A stretch of 64,000 bases of DNA from assembly GCA_030248215.1 (NCBI GenBank), contig JASANG010001881.1, forward strand, positions 186,001 to 250,000, written 5' to 3'. Origin of the DNA: Enoplolaimus lenunculus. Its lineage: Eukaryota; Nematoda; Enoplea; Enoplida; Thoracostomopsidae. The notes under the pieces are model-generated. The model was not told the DNA's origin. It made no database searches and was given only the letters and a program-made list of their open reading frames with translations. Positions 12,001 to 20,900 of this stretch are shown here, one piece after another. How positions within the stretch are numbered: the stretch's first letter is position 1; each line of letters opens with the position of its first letter. Position numbers and translations under genes: made by a program.

Positions 12001-15000
12001 CCAATCACTGGAGTTCGAATCCTAGCATAAAAGTCGGTCTCAGGGAAAATAGAAAATATTCATGTGAGAAACGGTTAAAATTTAAGATGAAAGTACATTA
12101 AACAGAAAGTAATTTTATTTTGCTGTTAATTAAATATTAATTATTGTTACAGGCAAATCATACAGATATGACAATTGCTGATTTAACCAAAGCCTGTTTT
12201 GAACCGTCGAATCAAATGGTAAAATGCGATCCACGAACCGGAAAATATATGGCTGTTTCGTTGTTGTACCGGTATATTTTGAAGCATCATCAACATTTTA
12301 AGTCACATTGCTTGCGCTTAGCAGGTCATAAAGCATAATTTTTTAATATTTTTGACTTTCATGAAAATTTGTTGTGAAACTCACAGGAAACGTTCTATAT
12401 TTTAATATGTTTTCGTATATAAAAAATGGCCAATGGTACTTTTAGGGGAGTAACAGTAGATTAAGCGTATTCCTAAGCGTAAGCCTAAGCCTAACCGTTA
12501 CAAAAATGAGTTCCTAAGCGTAAGCCTAAGCAAAAAATGCAATCTAGAATCTAAACCTACTCTTTTATGGACCCATCAGGAACATGGACGCCCCTAAAAG
12601 TAACATGGGCCTAAAAAATAATATCTATTACTTTTTTACAATAGCATTTAATTTTAGTTCACATCCCCTGTGTTCTAAAAGTTTCCTTAGATCCATCAAA
12701 GTCTTAATCAAGCAGGTGGTTTCATTTGTTATGTTTTAAATTTGTTTCAGGGGTGACATCGTTCCAAAAGACGTCAACGCTGCAATTCAAAACATCAAAA
12801 CGAAACGAGCGATCCGGTTTGTCGATTGGTGTCCAACGGGATTCAAAGTCGGAATCAATTATCAACCGCCGACAACTGTTCCGGGTATGTGATATTTTTA
12901 AATTTGGAGGGGGGGGCGGTTGAAGCCGGAGAGATACAAGCGAGCTATATACTTTCTAAAAGGGTGCAAAAACATTATTTCTGTTCAAACTATGTTTTCT
13001 AAACATATTCCCGCATTTAAATCATCAATCACTAACAACCAGGGTGTAAACGGATAGTAAAAATAACGGAAACGGAGAGTAATCGAAACAACGCAACCGG
13101 AAACGGATATTAAAGTATATAAATTTCAGATGTTTTATTTTGCTGCCAACACATTGAAACATGCAACTGTTCACCGGGCTTTCTATAATTTTGAAGAAAA
13201 AATGGCGGATGCAGCGAAATTTTAACCCCCACACTGCCCTTACTGGGATTGTAGCTCCCCTGGCTAAATTTGTAGCTATACCACCCACGATATTACAATG
13301 TTTTCAGACAAATTAAATTATTCTGTTACAAAGGTAGTAAAAGAATTGTTAGAAAGTGTGTGCGCCACCCTAAAACCTAAACATAAATCTGAGTCTAAGC
13401 CTAAGCCTTGCAGCGTGTAGGTCCCCCAGTCTCCCTGCCGTCCAGTGGTCATACTTCTGTATGGACCGTTTAAACTATACCCGTAAAGTTGTAATCGCTT
13501 GCCAGTGTAAATTTTCACACGGTGTTACACGAGATACTGTAGATTAAATGTATATAATTTCAGGAAGCGATTTATCGCGAGTGCGACGCGCAGTTTGTAT
13601 GCTGTCAAATACAACTGCAATTGGCGCCGCGTGGGAACGACTTGAAAACAAATTCGAACTTCTTTTCGGCAAACGAGCATTCGTTCATTGGTATGTTGGC
13701 GAAGGCATGGAGGTAAGAACTAAAATCGTTTTTTTGGAAACTTTTGAGTACAAATTTTCTATATTTAAACTAAAAATTAGCAATTTTACTGTCTTAAGAT
13801 TTTCTCACAAATTTAATTTCCGCTTATGGGTCATTTAAAGATCAGGGGCGGAACGTTTTTCTGTGGCACTGCAGTAGAGTAAGCTTAAGCTTTGGACTAA
13901 TTTTTTGCTTGGCTAAGGCTTAGGCTTAGACTTAGGAATATGCTTATAATACTGTTCTGCCCCAGTTCTTTACATTGGCCCGCTTATGTAACTTTTTAGC
14001 ATAAAGTGTTTCGGCCAATGTATAGAACTGGGCCGTAACAGTAGTACGAAAAAAATCATAAGCCGATTAAAGCGTAGGAATCAGCTCATACCTTAGTCTA
14101 AGCGAAAAATAGTGTGAAGCTTAAGCTTACTCTAGTACAATCCCGCAGAAAAACGTTACGCCCGCTATCTTTAAATGCATGGGCCAGTCTTTCAAACACG
14201 CCGAACTGAACATATAAATATACACACAAAATAAACTGTATTCAAATCTCAAGAATCGTTTTAGTGCTAAGACAATCTAAGCCAATGCGTTAGCTTAGAT
14301 TGCTCAATCCTGTTCTAAATAATGTTCTAAAAGGGTTTCCGCTTACGAACCCCAACACTGGCCCATATGAAGACCAGGGGCGGAACGTGTTTCTGTCATA
14401 TTACAATAGAGTAAGCTAAAGCTTTAGACTTTTTTGCCTGGCTTAGGCTTAGGCTTTTAGGCTTTACGAATATGTTTATAATACTGTTCCACCCCTGTTC
14501 TTTACATTGATCCCAACGCCTAATTTTGAATTTGCGTTGAAATGAATTTTTAAGAAATTTTTTATTTCTATTTGTTGTTTTATTTTTTTGCTTTTAGGAA
14601 TCGGAGTTTGTTGAAGCCAAAGATGATATGCGAGCGTTACTTGAAGATTACAACGAGGTACGAAAACGTAAAATTTCACGTCAAATATGTATTGAGTTCC
14701 AATTGAATGGCACGTTTTATAGGGTCAGTTTTACCAAATCGCTCTTCAGCTGGTCAATCGTGAGGACGGATTGCAAATTTGGCTAAATTCAGATGTATGT
14801 TCGGACACTTTTTATATACAGAAAACAAGCTAAAACTGGCTGCTGCCCTTGTGTCCATAAATACGATCAAGGCAAAAAATGGCATGTAGACTGCTCGTCC
14901 AATGTAAAGAACAGAGTCGGAACGTTTTTCTGTGGACTAGAAAAGAGTAAGCTTAACCCCTTCTCACATTGAGTTGCCTATAAGCAACTCAGCGCAGTGT

Positions 15001-16008
15001 ATATACGTTAAATAGTATATATCGCATCGTGTTTAAAAATTGCAACACGTATACATAGTACTAAATCACCACAAGACGTGAGAGCCCCCTCGAGGTCCAG
15101 CGTCAAGCTCATATAGCTGAGTGGTGATGGTATACGCCTTCCACTCCAGTCACTGGAGTTCGAATCCTAGCATAAAAGTAGGTCTCAGGGGAAATAGAAA
15201 ATATTCATGTAAAAAAGGGTTAAGCTTTAGACAAATTTTTTGCTTGGCTTAGGTTTAGGCTTAGGAATAAACTCATTACACTTATATAGGCTTAGGCATC
15301 GGCTTAGGAATAAACTCATTCTTACGTTTAGGCTTAGGCTATAGGCTTAAGAATATGCTTATAATACTGTTCCACCCCTGTTCTTTACATTGGCCGCCTA
15401 AGTTTATTAAGCGTAAGAATGGGCATATTCCTAAGCCTAAGCCTAAGCCAAGAAAAATATTGGTCAAAAGTTTAAGCTTACTCTATTACAGTCCCACAGA
15501 AAAACGTTTCGCCTCTGATCTTTACATTGGCCGCCTGCTCAAATATGTAACAAACAGTCACACCACACGTATAAACTTTATTAAACCCAGAAAAAAGATT
15601 AATGGTCATGGCACGCACCAAAAATAATTCGGAAAAAATCTGTTTTGCCCAAATGAATGAATTTAAAAAAATATACATCAGACTCCGACCGTTTTTGCGC
15701 GGAACCCAAATAGAGTAAATTTAAGCTTTTGGCTATTTTTTGCTTAGGTTTCAGGAATACGTTTGCTTATACTACTGTTACAGCTCTATTCTTTACATTA
15801 GCCGGTCCAACTAACATGGGATGAATCAAAAATAAATAACTCAGTTCGTAAACCGAATAACAGGGTTTCCCTCTGGAGATGCAAAACAAGTGTCAGTTCC
15901 CCACTCTTATTCGGGTTACTATACAGTAGGTATTCGCCGACAAATATTTTTCAGGTCGGCAAAGATTCAAACGAAGATGACGCTGAGTACTACTACAGAG
16001 AAGAATGA
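6086..16008 (+). CDS. Alpha-tubulin, divergent isotype, spliced
   Basis: Alpha-tubulin binds GTP and pairs with beta-tubulin in microtubules. Exons read from homology and GT-AG sites: 6086-6182, 7693-7818, 8129-8273, 9338-9494, 10382-10515, 11351-11528, 12153-12271, 12751-12884, 13564-13712, 14598-14657 and 15955-16008; all phases agree. With an initiator Met supplied upstream this gives exactly 451 residues, the usual family length. Visible motifs: [20 protein letters not shown] at the N-terminus, the GTP-binding [10 protein letters not shown] (usually GGGTGSG), [10 protein letters not shown] with the catalytic Glu254, [17 protein letters not shown] and [12 protein letters not shown]. Odd points: residue 40, the acetylated Lys in most alpha-tubulins, is Glu (MPSDETIG), and the tail ends EYYYREE without a terminal Tyr. 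The first coding exon (probably only ATG) was not located; ATG-GT at 4366 or 2867 are unproven candidates. Introns are full of MITEs. An extra in-frame 72-nt exon is listed separately. Confidence 0.95.
6247..6493. mobile_element. Family D MITE in a tubulin intron
   Basis: Ends CGCTGTAAATTCCAATGAG and CACTGGAATTTACAGTG with the AACTCA-rich interior. Confidence 0.75.
7007..7443. mobile_element. CTGTAGTGACCCG MITE (family G), ~430 bp
   Basis: The left end is degraded (CTGTGTAGTGACACAAATAA); right end TATTCGGGTCACCACAG. The interior shares long blocks with other copies (GAGTCCCAATCAATCGGAG, TGACTCCAGGACCAAATAA, AACCGAATAACAAGGGG). Confidence 0.75.
7590..7680. mobile_element. Family H end fragment abutting the second mapped tubulin exon
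   Basis: AATTGCAGCTATAAAAACTT and GTACGTGTGAATATGGCTTT match the right end of family H; the 3' splice site follows at 7692, about 12 bp further. Confidence 0.55.
8061..8130 (+). repeat. Tandemly duplicated 3' splice acceptor
   Basis: About 31 bp, including the T-rich tract and TTTAGACGA, occurs twice, 40-41 bp apart. The second copy (AG at 8127-8128) is the real acceptor of the third mapped tubulin exon (8129-8273). The upstream AG (8086-8087) would add 41 nt and reach a stop after four codons, so it can only be unproductive. Confidence 0.8.
8380..8566 (-). mobile_element. TTAA/tRNA-like element (family I), reverse orientation
   Basis: Contains CAGCTATAGGAGCTTAACGC and TCTCACGTCTTGTGG, the reverse of the tRNA-like body, and ends TGTGAGAAGGGGTTATA. 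One terminus is degraded. Confidence 0.65.
8735..8940. mobile_element. GGCC-B MITE in a tubulin intron
   Basis: Left end CCCATGTTACTTTTAGGGGC, right end TGTTACGCCTCTAAAAATAA, TTAGGC core. Termini slightly eroded. Confidence 0.7.
9120..9330. mobile_element. CGGATTTCCGGTTGCA-type repeat (family N)
   Basis: Shares AACAATTGCGGTATATTTGT, AATAACTGAAATTCCGTTAT and the ACGGACACCGACTTTTACCG block with copies at 34580 and 43835. Confidence 0.55.
9585..9797. mobile_element. CGACAATTCGTC MITE (family J) with TTAGGC core
   Basis: Ends ATAATTCGTCGCTCGTCAAC and CGACAAGTTGTCGGGTGACG are related inverted repeats, with a short hexamer core (9678-9700). A second copy lies at 41095. Confidence 0.55.
10225..10350. 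mobile_element. GC-rich GTATAC element (family P), degraded
   Basis: Contains CCGTATACTGCGCAG and its inverse GAACCGTATACCG, and a CGGACGGCGACGGACGGCAC tail like the minisatellite unit at 20.2 kb. It ends about 30 bp before a tubulin 3' splice site. Confidence 0.5.
10848..11085. mobile_element. GC-rich GTATAC element (family P)
   Basis: Left end CGGTTGCGCTATACTCGATG, right end reads inward as AAGGGTTACACTATACTTCA. GC- and CpG-rich interior (CGTCGCCACGCGTCGCCGTG) in an AT-rich intron. Confidence 0.7.
11160..11345. mobile_element. ACGTATGTGG/CCAGCTTTA repeat (family L)
   Basis: Shares AAAGCTAGAACGCCCCACAT, AAATACACGTGATTGTTCTA and TTGCGCATTACGCAAAGCTG with copies at 50679 and 55482. Confidence 0.65.
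11616..11822. mobile_element. GGGCCCATATTCTC palindromic MITE (family F)
   Basis: Left end GGGTCCATATTCTCAAATTA, right end CTATTGATAAGTGCTACATG; AACTCACTAACTATTGCAG block inside. Confidence 0.7.
11829..12074 (+). mobile_element. TTAA/tRNA-like element (family I), near full length
   Basis: Flanked by TTAA at 11825-11828 and 12075-12078. Inverted ends TCCCTTCTCACATTGAG and ATTCATGTGAGAAACGG. The body has CGTCAAGCTCCTACAGCTGA (A-box side) and GGAGTTCGAATCCTAG (B box). Confidence 0.8.
12428..12611. mobile_element. GGCC-B MITE with perfect 8-bp target duplication
   Basis: GGCCAATGGTACTTTTAGGG and CCCCTAAAAGTAACATGGGCC-type ends; taaaaaat at 12420-12427 and 12612-12619 is a perfect duplication. 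Confidence 0.9.
13048..13310. mobile_element. Family N repeat, degraded
   Basis: CGGAAACGGAGAGTAATCG, GGAAACGGATATTAAAG and CACATTGAAACATGC phrases resemble the family; boundaries unclear. Confidence 0.4.
13829..13980. mobile_element. GGCC-A MITE with perfect 8-bp target duplication
   Basis: Ends GGTCATTTAAAGATCAGGGG and GTTCTTTACATTGGCC; cgcttatg is repeated at 13821-13828 and 13981-13988. Confidence 0.9.
14013..14185. mobile_element. GGCC-C MITE
   Basis: GGCCAATGTATAGAACTGGG and a GGGCC right end; flanks agtgtttc/agtctttc match 7/8. It lies only 32 bp after the previous element. Confidence 0.8.
14360..14512. mobile_element. GGCC-A MITE
   Basis: GGCCCATATGAAGACCAGGG and CTTTACATTGATC ends; flanks ccaacact/ccaacgcc match 6/8. 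Confidence 0.8.
14723..14794 (+). other. Candidate cassette exon in the alpha-tubulin tail
   Basis: A 72-nt open segment between the last two constitutive tubulin exons has an AG acceptor (tttatag) and a GT donor (gtatgt), and is phase 0 at both ends. It would insert 24 residues beginning [15 protein letters not shown]. Skipping it gives DYNEVGKDS, which lines up directly with the canonical DYEEVGVDS, so the standard isoform leaves it out. It is less AT-rich than the flanking intron and shares no sequence with the repeats around it. It may be an alternative exon or chance; transcript data would decide. Confidence 0.35.
14897..15532. mobile_element. Composite GGCC-A MITE carrying a nested family I insertion
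   Basis: Outer ends GTCCAATGTAAAGAACAG and CTTTACATTGGCC with flanks gactgctc/gcctgctc (7/8). A family I element sits in its AAGCTTAAGC motif, and a further internal right-type terminus at 15366-15395 suggests a second GGCC-A copy fused or nested inside. Confidence 0.8.
14957..15229 (+). mobile_element. TTAA/tRNA-like element (family I), cleanly nested
   Basis: Flanked by TTAA (14953-14956 and 15230-15233). Ends CCCCTTCTCACATTGAG and CATGTAAAAAAGGG are inverted repeats. The body has a tRNA-like A-box region (CATATAGCTGAGTGGTGATG) and a B box (GGAGTTCGAATCC). Removing one TTAA plus the element restores the AAGCTTAAGC of the host MITE. Confidence 0.88.
15680..15806. mobile_element. Degraded GGCC-type MITE
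   Basis: Retains AGAGTAAATTTAAGCTTTTG, TTTTTTGCTTAGG and CTATTCTTTACATTAGCC. Confidence 0.55.
15807..15930. mobile_element. Family G MITE, right third only
   Basis: AACCGAATAACAGGGTTTCC and CCCACTCTTATTCGGGTTAC; ends 25 bp before the last tubulin exon. Confidence 0.6.
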
Positions 16009-16127
16009 AACCTTAATCAGCGCAAAATATATCAATTGCTAAAACTTCTCAACCTGTAACCATTTCATAAAAGCAAAAGAAATATGTTATAGTTTTAAGT
16101 TAACCTATTAATTCCTATCGCGACTGT

Positions 16128-16295
16128 GGTCCATGTTACATTTATGGCAGTTCCGGTTTCTGGTCAGTCTGGAAAAGAGTAGGCTTACATTCTAGACTAC
16201 ATTTTTTTGCTTAGGCTTAGGCTTAGGCTTAGGAACACACTTTTGCAACGCTTACGATTAGGCTTACTGTTACGCCTCTAAAAGTAACATTGGCT
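16128..16295. mobile_element. GGCC-B MITE with perfect 8-bp target duplication
   Basis: GGTCCATGTTACATTTATGG and CTCTAAAAGTAACATTGGCT ends; gcgactgt at 16120-16127 and 16296-16303. It lies 120 bp beyond the tubulin stop. Confidence 0.9.
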
Positions 16296-16502
16296 GCGAC
16301 TGTTGTACATTTCCTTCACATTTGAATTTAAGGCCAAGGCAAATGTACACTGCCTTTAGGTAAAGCCTTTTTCGAAAGTTACACCTAAGCCTAAACCTGA
16401 GCCTACGGCTGTGAAGGGTGTACAACATCTCAGTCGCATATTGAACTGACATTCATTCAAAGGCAAAAAACCTCTGTATATGAAAAGTTATACAAACAAT
16501 TA

Positions 16503-16681
16503 TATAAACATGCGCAGTGTAAAATTTCCACAAGACGAGAGAACACCCTTGGGCTCGAGCGTCAAGCTCCTATAGTTCAGTGGTCATTGTTATCGCGTCC
16601 CAATCGTGAGACTGGGGATCGAATGTTACCTTGAAATTAAATTTCATATGAAATTGAAAATATTCATGTGGGAAAGGGCTA
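16503..16681 (+). mobile_element. TTAA/tRNA-like element (family I), 5'-shortened
   Basis: Contains CCACAAGACGAGAGAACACC, CGTCAAGCTCCTATAGTTCA and GGGGATCGAATG, and the right end CATGTGGGAAAGGG. Confidence 0.7.
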
Positions 16682-16685
16682 AAAC

Positions 16686-16830
16686 CGTGGGCGTAGCTAG
16701 ATTTTTTGAAAGGGGAACCACGTTGTAACAAAATTTCGTTACCAACTGAAAAAATGCCTTAACGCTCCTTGCACAAAAATCCTAATGTGGGGGACTGACC
16801 CCACATCCCCATCCGGCTACAGCCTTATGC
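16686..16830. repeat. GGGCGTAGCTAG...CGGCTACAGCC repeat
   Basis: Weak inverted ends (GGGCGTAGCTAG against CCGGCTACAGCC) like the GGCCCGTAGCCA family; internal GGGGACTGACCCCACATCC. Confidence 0.4.
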
Positions 16831-17024
16831 CTTTGAATGGTCGCCATTGGCCAAAGATAATGCATGTCTGTTTATTTTTCCAACTATATTCTTTAAAGAA
16901 TTTCAAAAAGTAAACGTCAGCAAAAACTCGGTGAATTTAACTGAAACACGTCTTTGGGTGCCGCCCCCCTGTATAGATGAAAGACAGACCGTTTCTCCTC
17001 GTAACTGTAATAGAGCAATTTAGG

Positions 17025-17125
17025 CTACATTGACCCTCGCGGAGTCGAATTTGACTCAGTTTGTGTAGTCTGGAAAAGCTTATTTCGGAGAGAGTTAATT
17101 TAACTCATCATTTTTTGCAGTGTAG
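17025..17125. mobile_element. CACTGTAAAAAATGG MITE (family E), half element
   Basis: GAGTCGAATTTGACTCAGTT and AACTCATCATTTTTTGCAGTG match the right half of the copy at 39445. Confidence 0.6.
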
Positions 17126-17548
17126 AGACAAATTTTTTGCTTAGGCGTAAGTGTATATAGGCGTATTTTTGCGCTTAGGCTTAGGCTTAGGAATATGATT
17201 GTACTACTGCTTACGGCCCTGATCTAAACTTTGGTGTGCCTTATAACCAGCCGAATAGTAATTGAAAAAAAACGTAAATTTCAATCAATATTCAGTGATG
17301 CACTGAAATAATTGCCAAATTATTTTGCCCAATTAACCACAGGGGTTACTGTATAATGCCCTATTTTCTCCGTATTGGATTCATTCTTCAACCAGAAACT
17401 CGGAGTTACATCGAGGCAATGGTTCCCGAAAATGTTTTTCTTCGAAGCCAGAGCTCGAATGATCCCAAACTTAAAAATTTGAGGCAGTTGAAAGGATTTC
17501 TAATAAGTACACTGTAGATAATGCCGCAGAGCATTTCATTGGCTTAAA

Positions 17549-17776
17549 GGGCCCATGTTCTCAAACGTGTGTAGCACTTTCCACCAGTTGGTGATAGATC
17601 TCGTAACTTTCGAACCAATGAATGCTAAAACGCTCAAAATTCAGTACATTTTTCGCATATGATTTGCTTTTCCCCCTGTACCAATTTTGAGCGCAACAAC
17701 TGCAATAGTTAGTGAGTTTGAAAAGCTACTACTATAGCTGATGATAGTCGCTTATATCCATTTGAAAATATGGGCC
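17549..17776. mobile_element. Family F palindromic MITE, complete
   Basis: Ends GGGCCCATGTTCTCAAACGT and ATTTGAAAATATGGGCC; inverted CACCAGTTGGTGATAG and CTGATGATAG arms. Confidence 0.8.
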
Positions 17777-17950
17777 AAGGTCTATACTCGTGTTTAAAAT
17801 TTACTTCTGACTGATAATAGATACTACCCTCATTTTAGATGTGCTTCTGAAAGAGAATTTGAGTTCTATGCACCGTAGGCTTGAACTTTAAAAACCAAAG
17901 TAATAACTGAAAATCGCTAATACACGGTTATTTGAGAATACCACATTAAA
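17777..17950. other. Unique sequence downstream of paralogue 1
   Basis: No recognised repeat; expected to contain the 3' end of the minus-strand acetyltransferase transcript. Confidence 0.3.
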
Positions 17951-17952
17951 TC

Positions 17953-20900
17953 TTAACTAATATTCAAACTATAATCTGTCCATCCTTCGGCCTTGAGCAG
18001 ATCGACAGCTCCGATGCGTTCGCTAAATTTCACCGATGCTTCCCACTGTTTTCGAGTCCACCATTGAATTCGTGACAGCTTTTCGTCAACGGCAAACTAA
18101 AAACAAAAACACAAAAATTACATAGCTACCAAAACGACAGTTCAAATTGAAACAGTTTGGTTCCTTGGTCGTTTACGAGCACAGACATTCTGGTTTTGAT
18201 TCGTTTTGCAAATTTACTTTATGGGGAACGGACGGACGGCTGAGCTGACAATTAAAATACGACACACATTTCGGATAGTTTGCCGCTACCATATCCAAAA
18301 CAACCTTAAAACCTATCGTTCAATATTTGTAACCACAAAATTCTGAAGGAATCCCCGTTTGTGTACGTCCGGCAACTATCGTATCCTGTACCTGACAAGC
18401 ATAGTCCAACAGAGTCCGTCCAATGCCCATTCGACGCCAATTTGGTTGAACATAAATTAAATCGATCAACAAAACTGCACCAACGAACGTTGAGTATCCC
18501 TTGTACCCAAACAAACAGCCAACAACATCTAAAACAAGCCAAAACTGAATGAAACAGCAATTGTTCATTTTTCCACCCACATTTACGGTTGAGGGGCTTA
18601 GGCTTAGGCTTAGGCAAATCTTTACCAAAACCTACGCCTTTGCCTGAGCCAAATGATAAGTGTACAAATGCCAATAAAACATAATATATATACTTAGCAC
18701 AGGATCTAGTATTTAGAAGGGCTTCTGCGCCAGACCAAACCTTCCACCTTTTGACTGCCTTAGCTCTAAACTCCGCCCAATCAAATGCTGAACAAAGCCA
18801 TATCCCACCCATTGCAAGCATCGCCGCTGTCAATTCACTACCAAAGCGATGAAGGTGGTCATAAAACTGTTCGCAGAGTTCCGGCGGATTTCCTGTTCCG
18901 GCCGGAATTCCAGCAAAAATTAAATTCCTGTTCTAGTAAAACTTAGTTCCTGTTGGAACCTTCTGTGATCGTTGGTTACTTTGAAATGTGCCCATGTACC
19001 ACCTATCATCAGTTGACAATTAAGCTTTAAAACAAGCGATCTGCAGTAGCCTTAAGCTGAAATTGTTTAAATTTTAAATTAAAAATCAAAAATCAGACCA
19101 GCTAAAGACTATTGGAGTCAAAACAGTTAAAATTATTTACCTTCTGACCGTCGGGTTTTGATCAAAAACGCATAAATCGACGTTGAATCATAATTAATAA
19201 TCGTTGCGTTAGCTGAAATAATAACTTAATACTAAACCAGGCTCGACAACAAACTGGCTCTGGCACACTTGTCACCACATTTAAAATGGCTATGTTTGAA
19301 CTTAGACTTAGGCAACGATTTAGGCTGATGTTTTTTACGCTCCGGTAACATTTCGGTAAACGTAAACCTAAGCCTGACCGAGATGGAGATGTCACAACAA
19401 ATCATACGCGTCTTAAAATACCTACACAAGCCATTTCTATCAACTCAAAAACTTATACGGTTTTTCAGTCATCAACTTCCGTGGTAAAACAGGAACAGCC
19501 AAATTTTCTAACAATTATACGGACCGCAGCCAACGGAAGCAGCGCACCCGTAGCCAAGGGGTGAGGGCAGAGGCGCCCCCAGCCCCCTGGAAAAATTTTG
19601 GCCCACCCTAGAAGATTTTCAATCTTGTTTGTAGGTCATTGAAAACCCTTGAATGTCGCTCTTGAAAAATTCTCGCGCCACGCCCTAGCAAGGTGAGCTG
19701 GCTACGGGCCTTGGGAGCAGGCGAAAGTTGACCAAACTTCAAACCATGATAACGCTGGCATCTTCGAGAAAACTTGTCGCCCGGCTTGTGAAGCTAAATC
19801 AAAAATCCTTGTATGCTCGCACGGTGAATTGGCACGAATAGAACTTTTTCCGTTAAGTCCATCATCAAAACTCAACTTCAACGAAACAACATTGAACTGA
19901 GTGCTTAAAGTTTCTGAATTTGGTCCAGTCTGTGTTCCACAACTTAATTTCAAAAAATAAGCGGATGTTTCTGAACCATCGTGTGGATTCGACTGTTTCA
20001 ACCTCAAATCCGATTCTGAATCTTTAATTTTTGCCAAATTTGAAACCGAATTTGAACTTTTGTTGCTACTCTGGTTTAGCCACAGGGTGGCGGTATACTT
20101 GTCGTGCGGTGCCGTCCGTCACCATACGGTATCTCGCGTGTGTAATTTGCGCAAGATACTGCACGGTGATGTATGGTGACGGGCGGCATCGGGCGGCGAC
20201 GCGGGGCATCGGACGGTGACACGGGGCATCGGACGGTGACACGGGGCATCGGACGGTGACACGGGGCATCGGACGGTGACACGGGGCATCGGACGGTGAC
20301 ACGGGGCATCGGACGGTGACACGGGGCATCGGACGGTGACACGGGGCATCGGACGGTGACACGGGGCATCGGACGGTGACTCGGTGCATCGGACGGTGAC
20401 ACGGGGCATCGGACGGTGACACGGGGCATCGGACGGTGACACGGGGCATCGGACGGTGACACGGGGCATCGGACGGTGACACGGGGCATCGGACGGTGAC
20501 ACGGGGCATCGGACGGTGACACGGGGCATCGGACGGTGACACGGGGCATCGGACGGTGACACGGGGCATCGGACGGTGACACGGGGCATCGGACGGTGAC
20601 ACGGGGCATCGGACGGTGACACGGGGCATCGGACGGTGACACGGGGCATCGGACGGTGACACGGGGCATCGGACGGTGACACGGGGCATCGGACGGTGAC
20701 ACGGGACATCGGACGGTGACACGGGACATCGGACGGTGACACGGGGCATCGGACGGTGACACGGGGCATCGGACGGTGACGCGGGGCATCGGACGGTGAC
20801 GCGGGGCATCGGACGGTGACGCGAGACACCGTACGTCATCAAAAGTATATCGCCACCCTTAGGCTGCTTTAGGTTTAGGAACAAATTAGCGAGGGTTACT

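Noticed and set aside
20181-20820. CRISPR array
   Set aside because: The 20-bp units are directly adjacent without unique spacers, and the context is a eukaryotic intron; it is a minisatellite.
20066-20884. Open frames of 236-272 codons on the minus strand with a repeating RPMPRVTVRCPVSPSDAPCH-like product
   Set aside because: All three frames stay open because of the 20-bp minisatellite; the product is an artefact of the DNA repeat, with no start context, splice sites or family.
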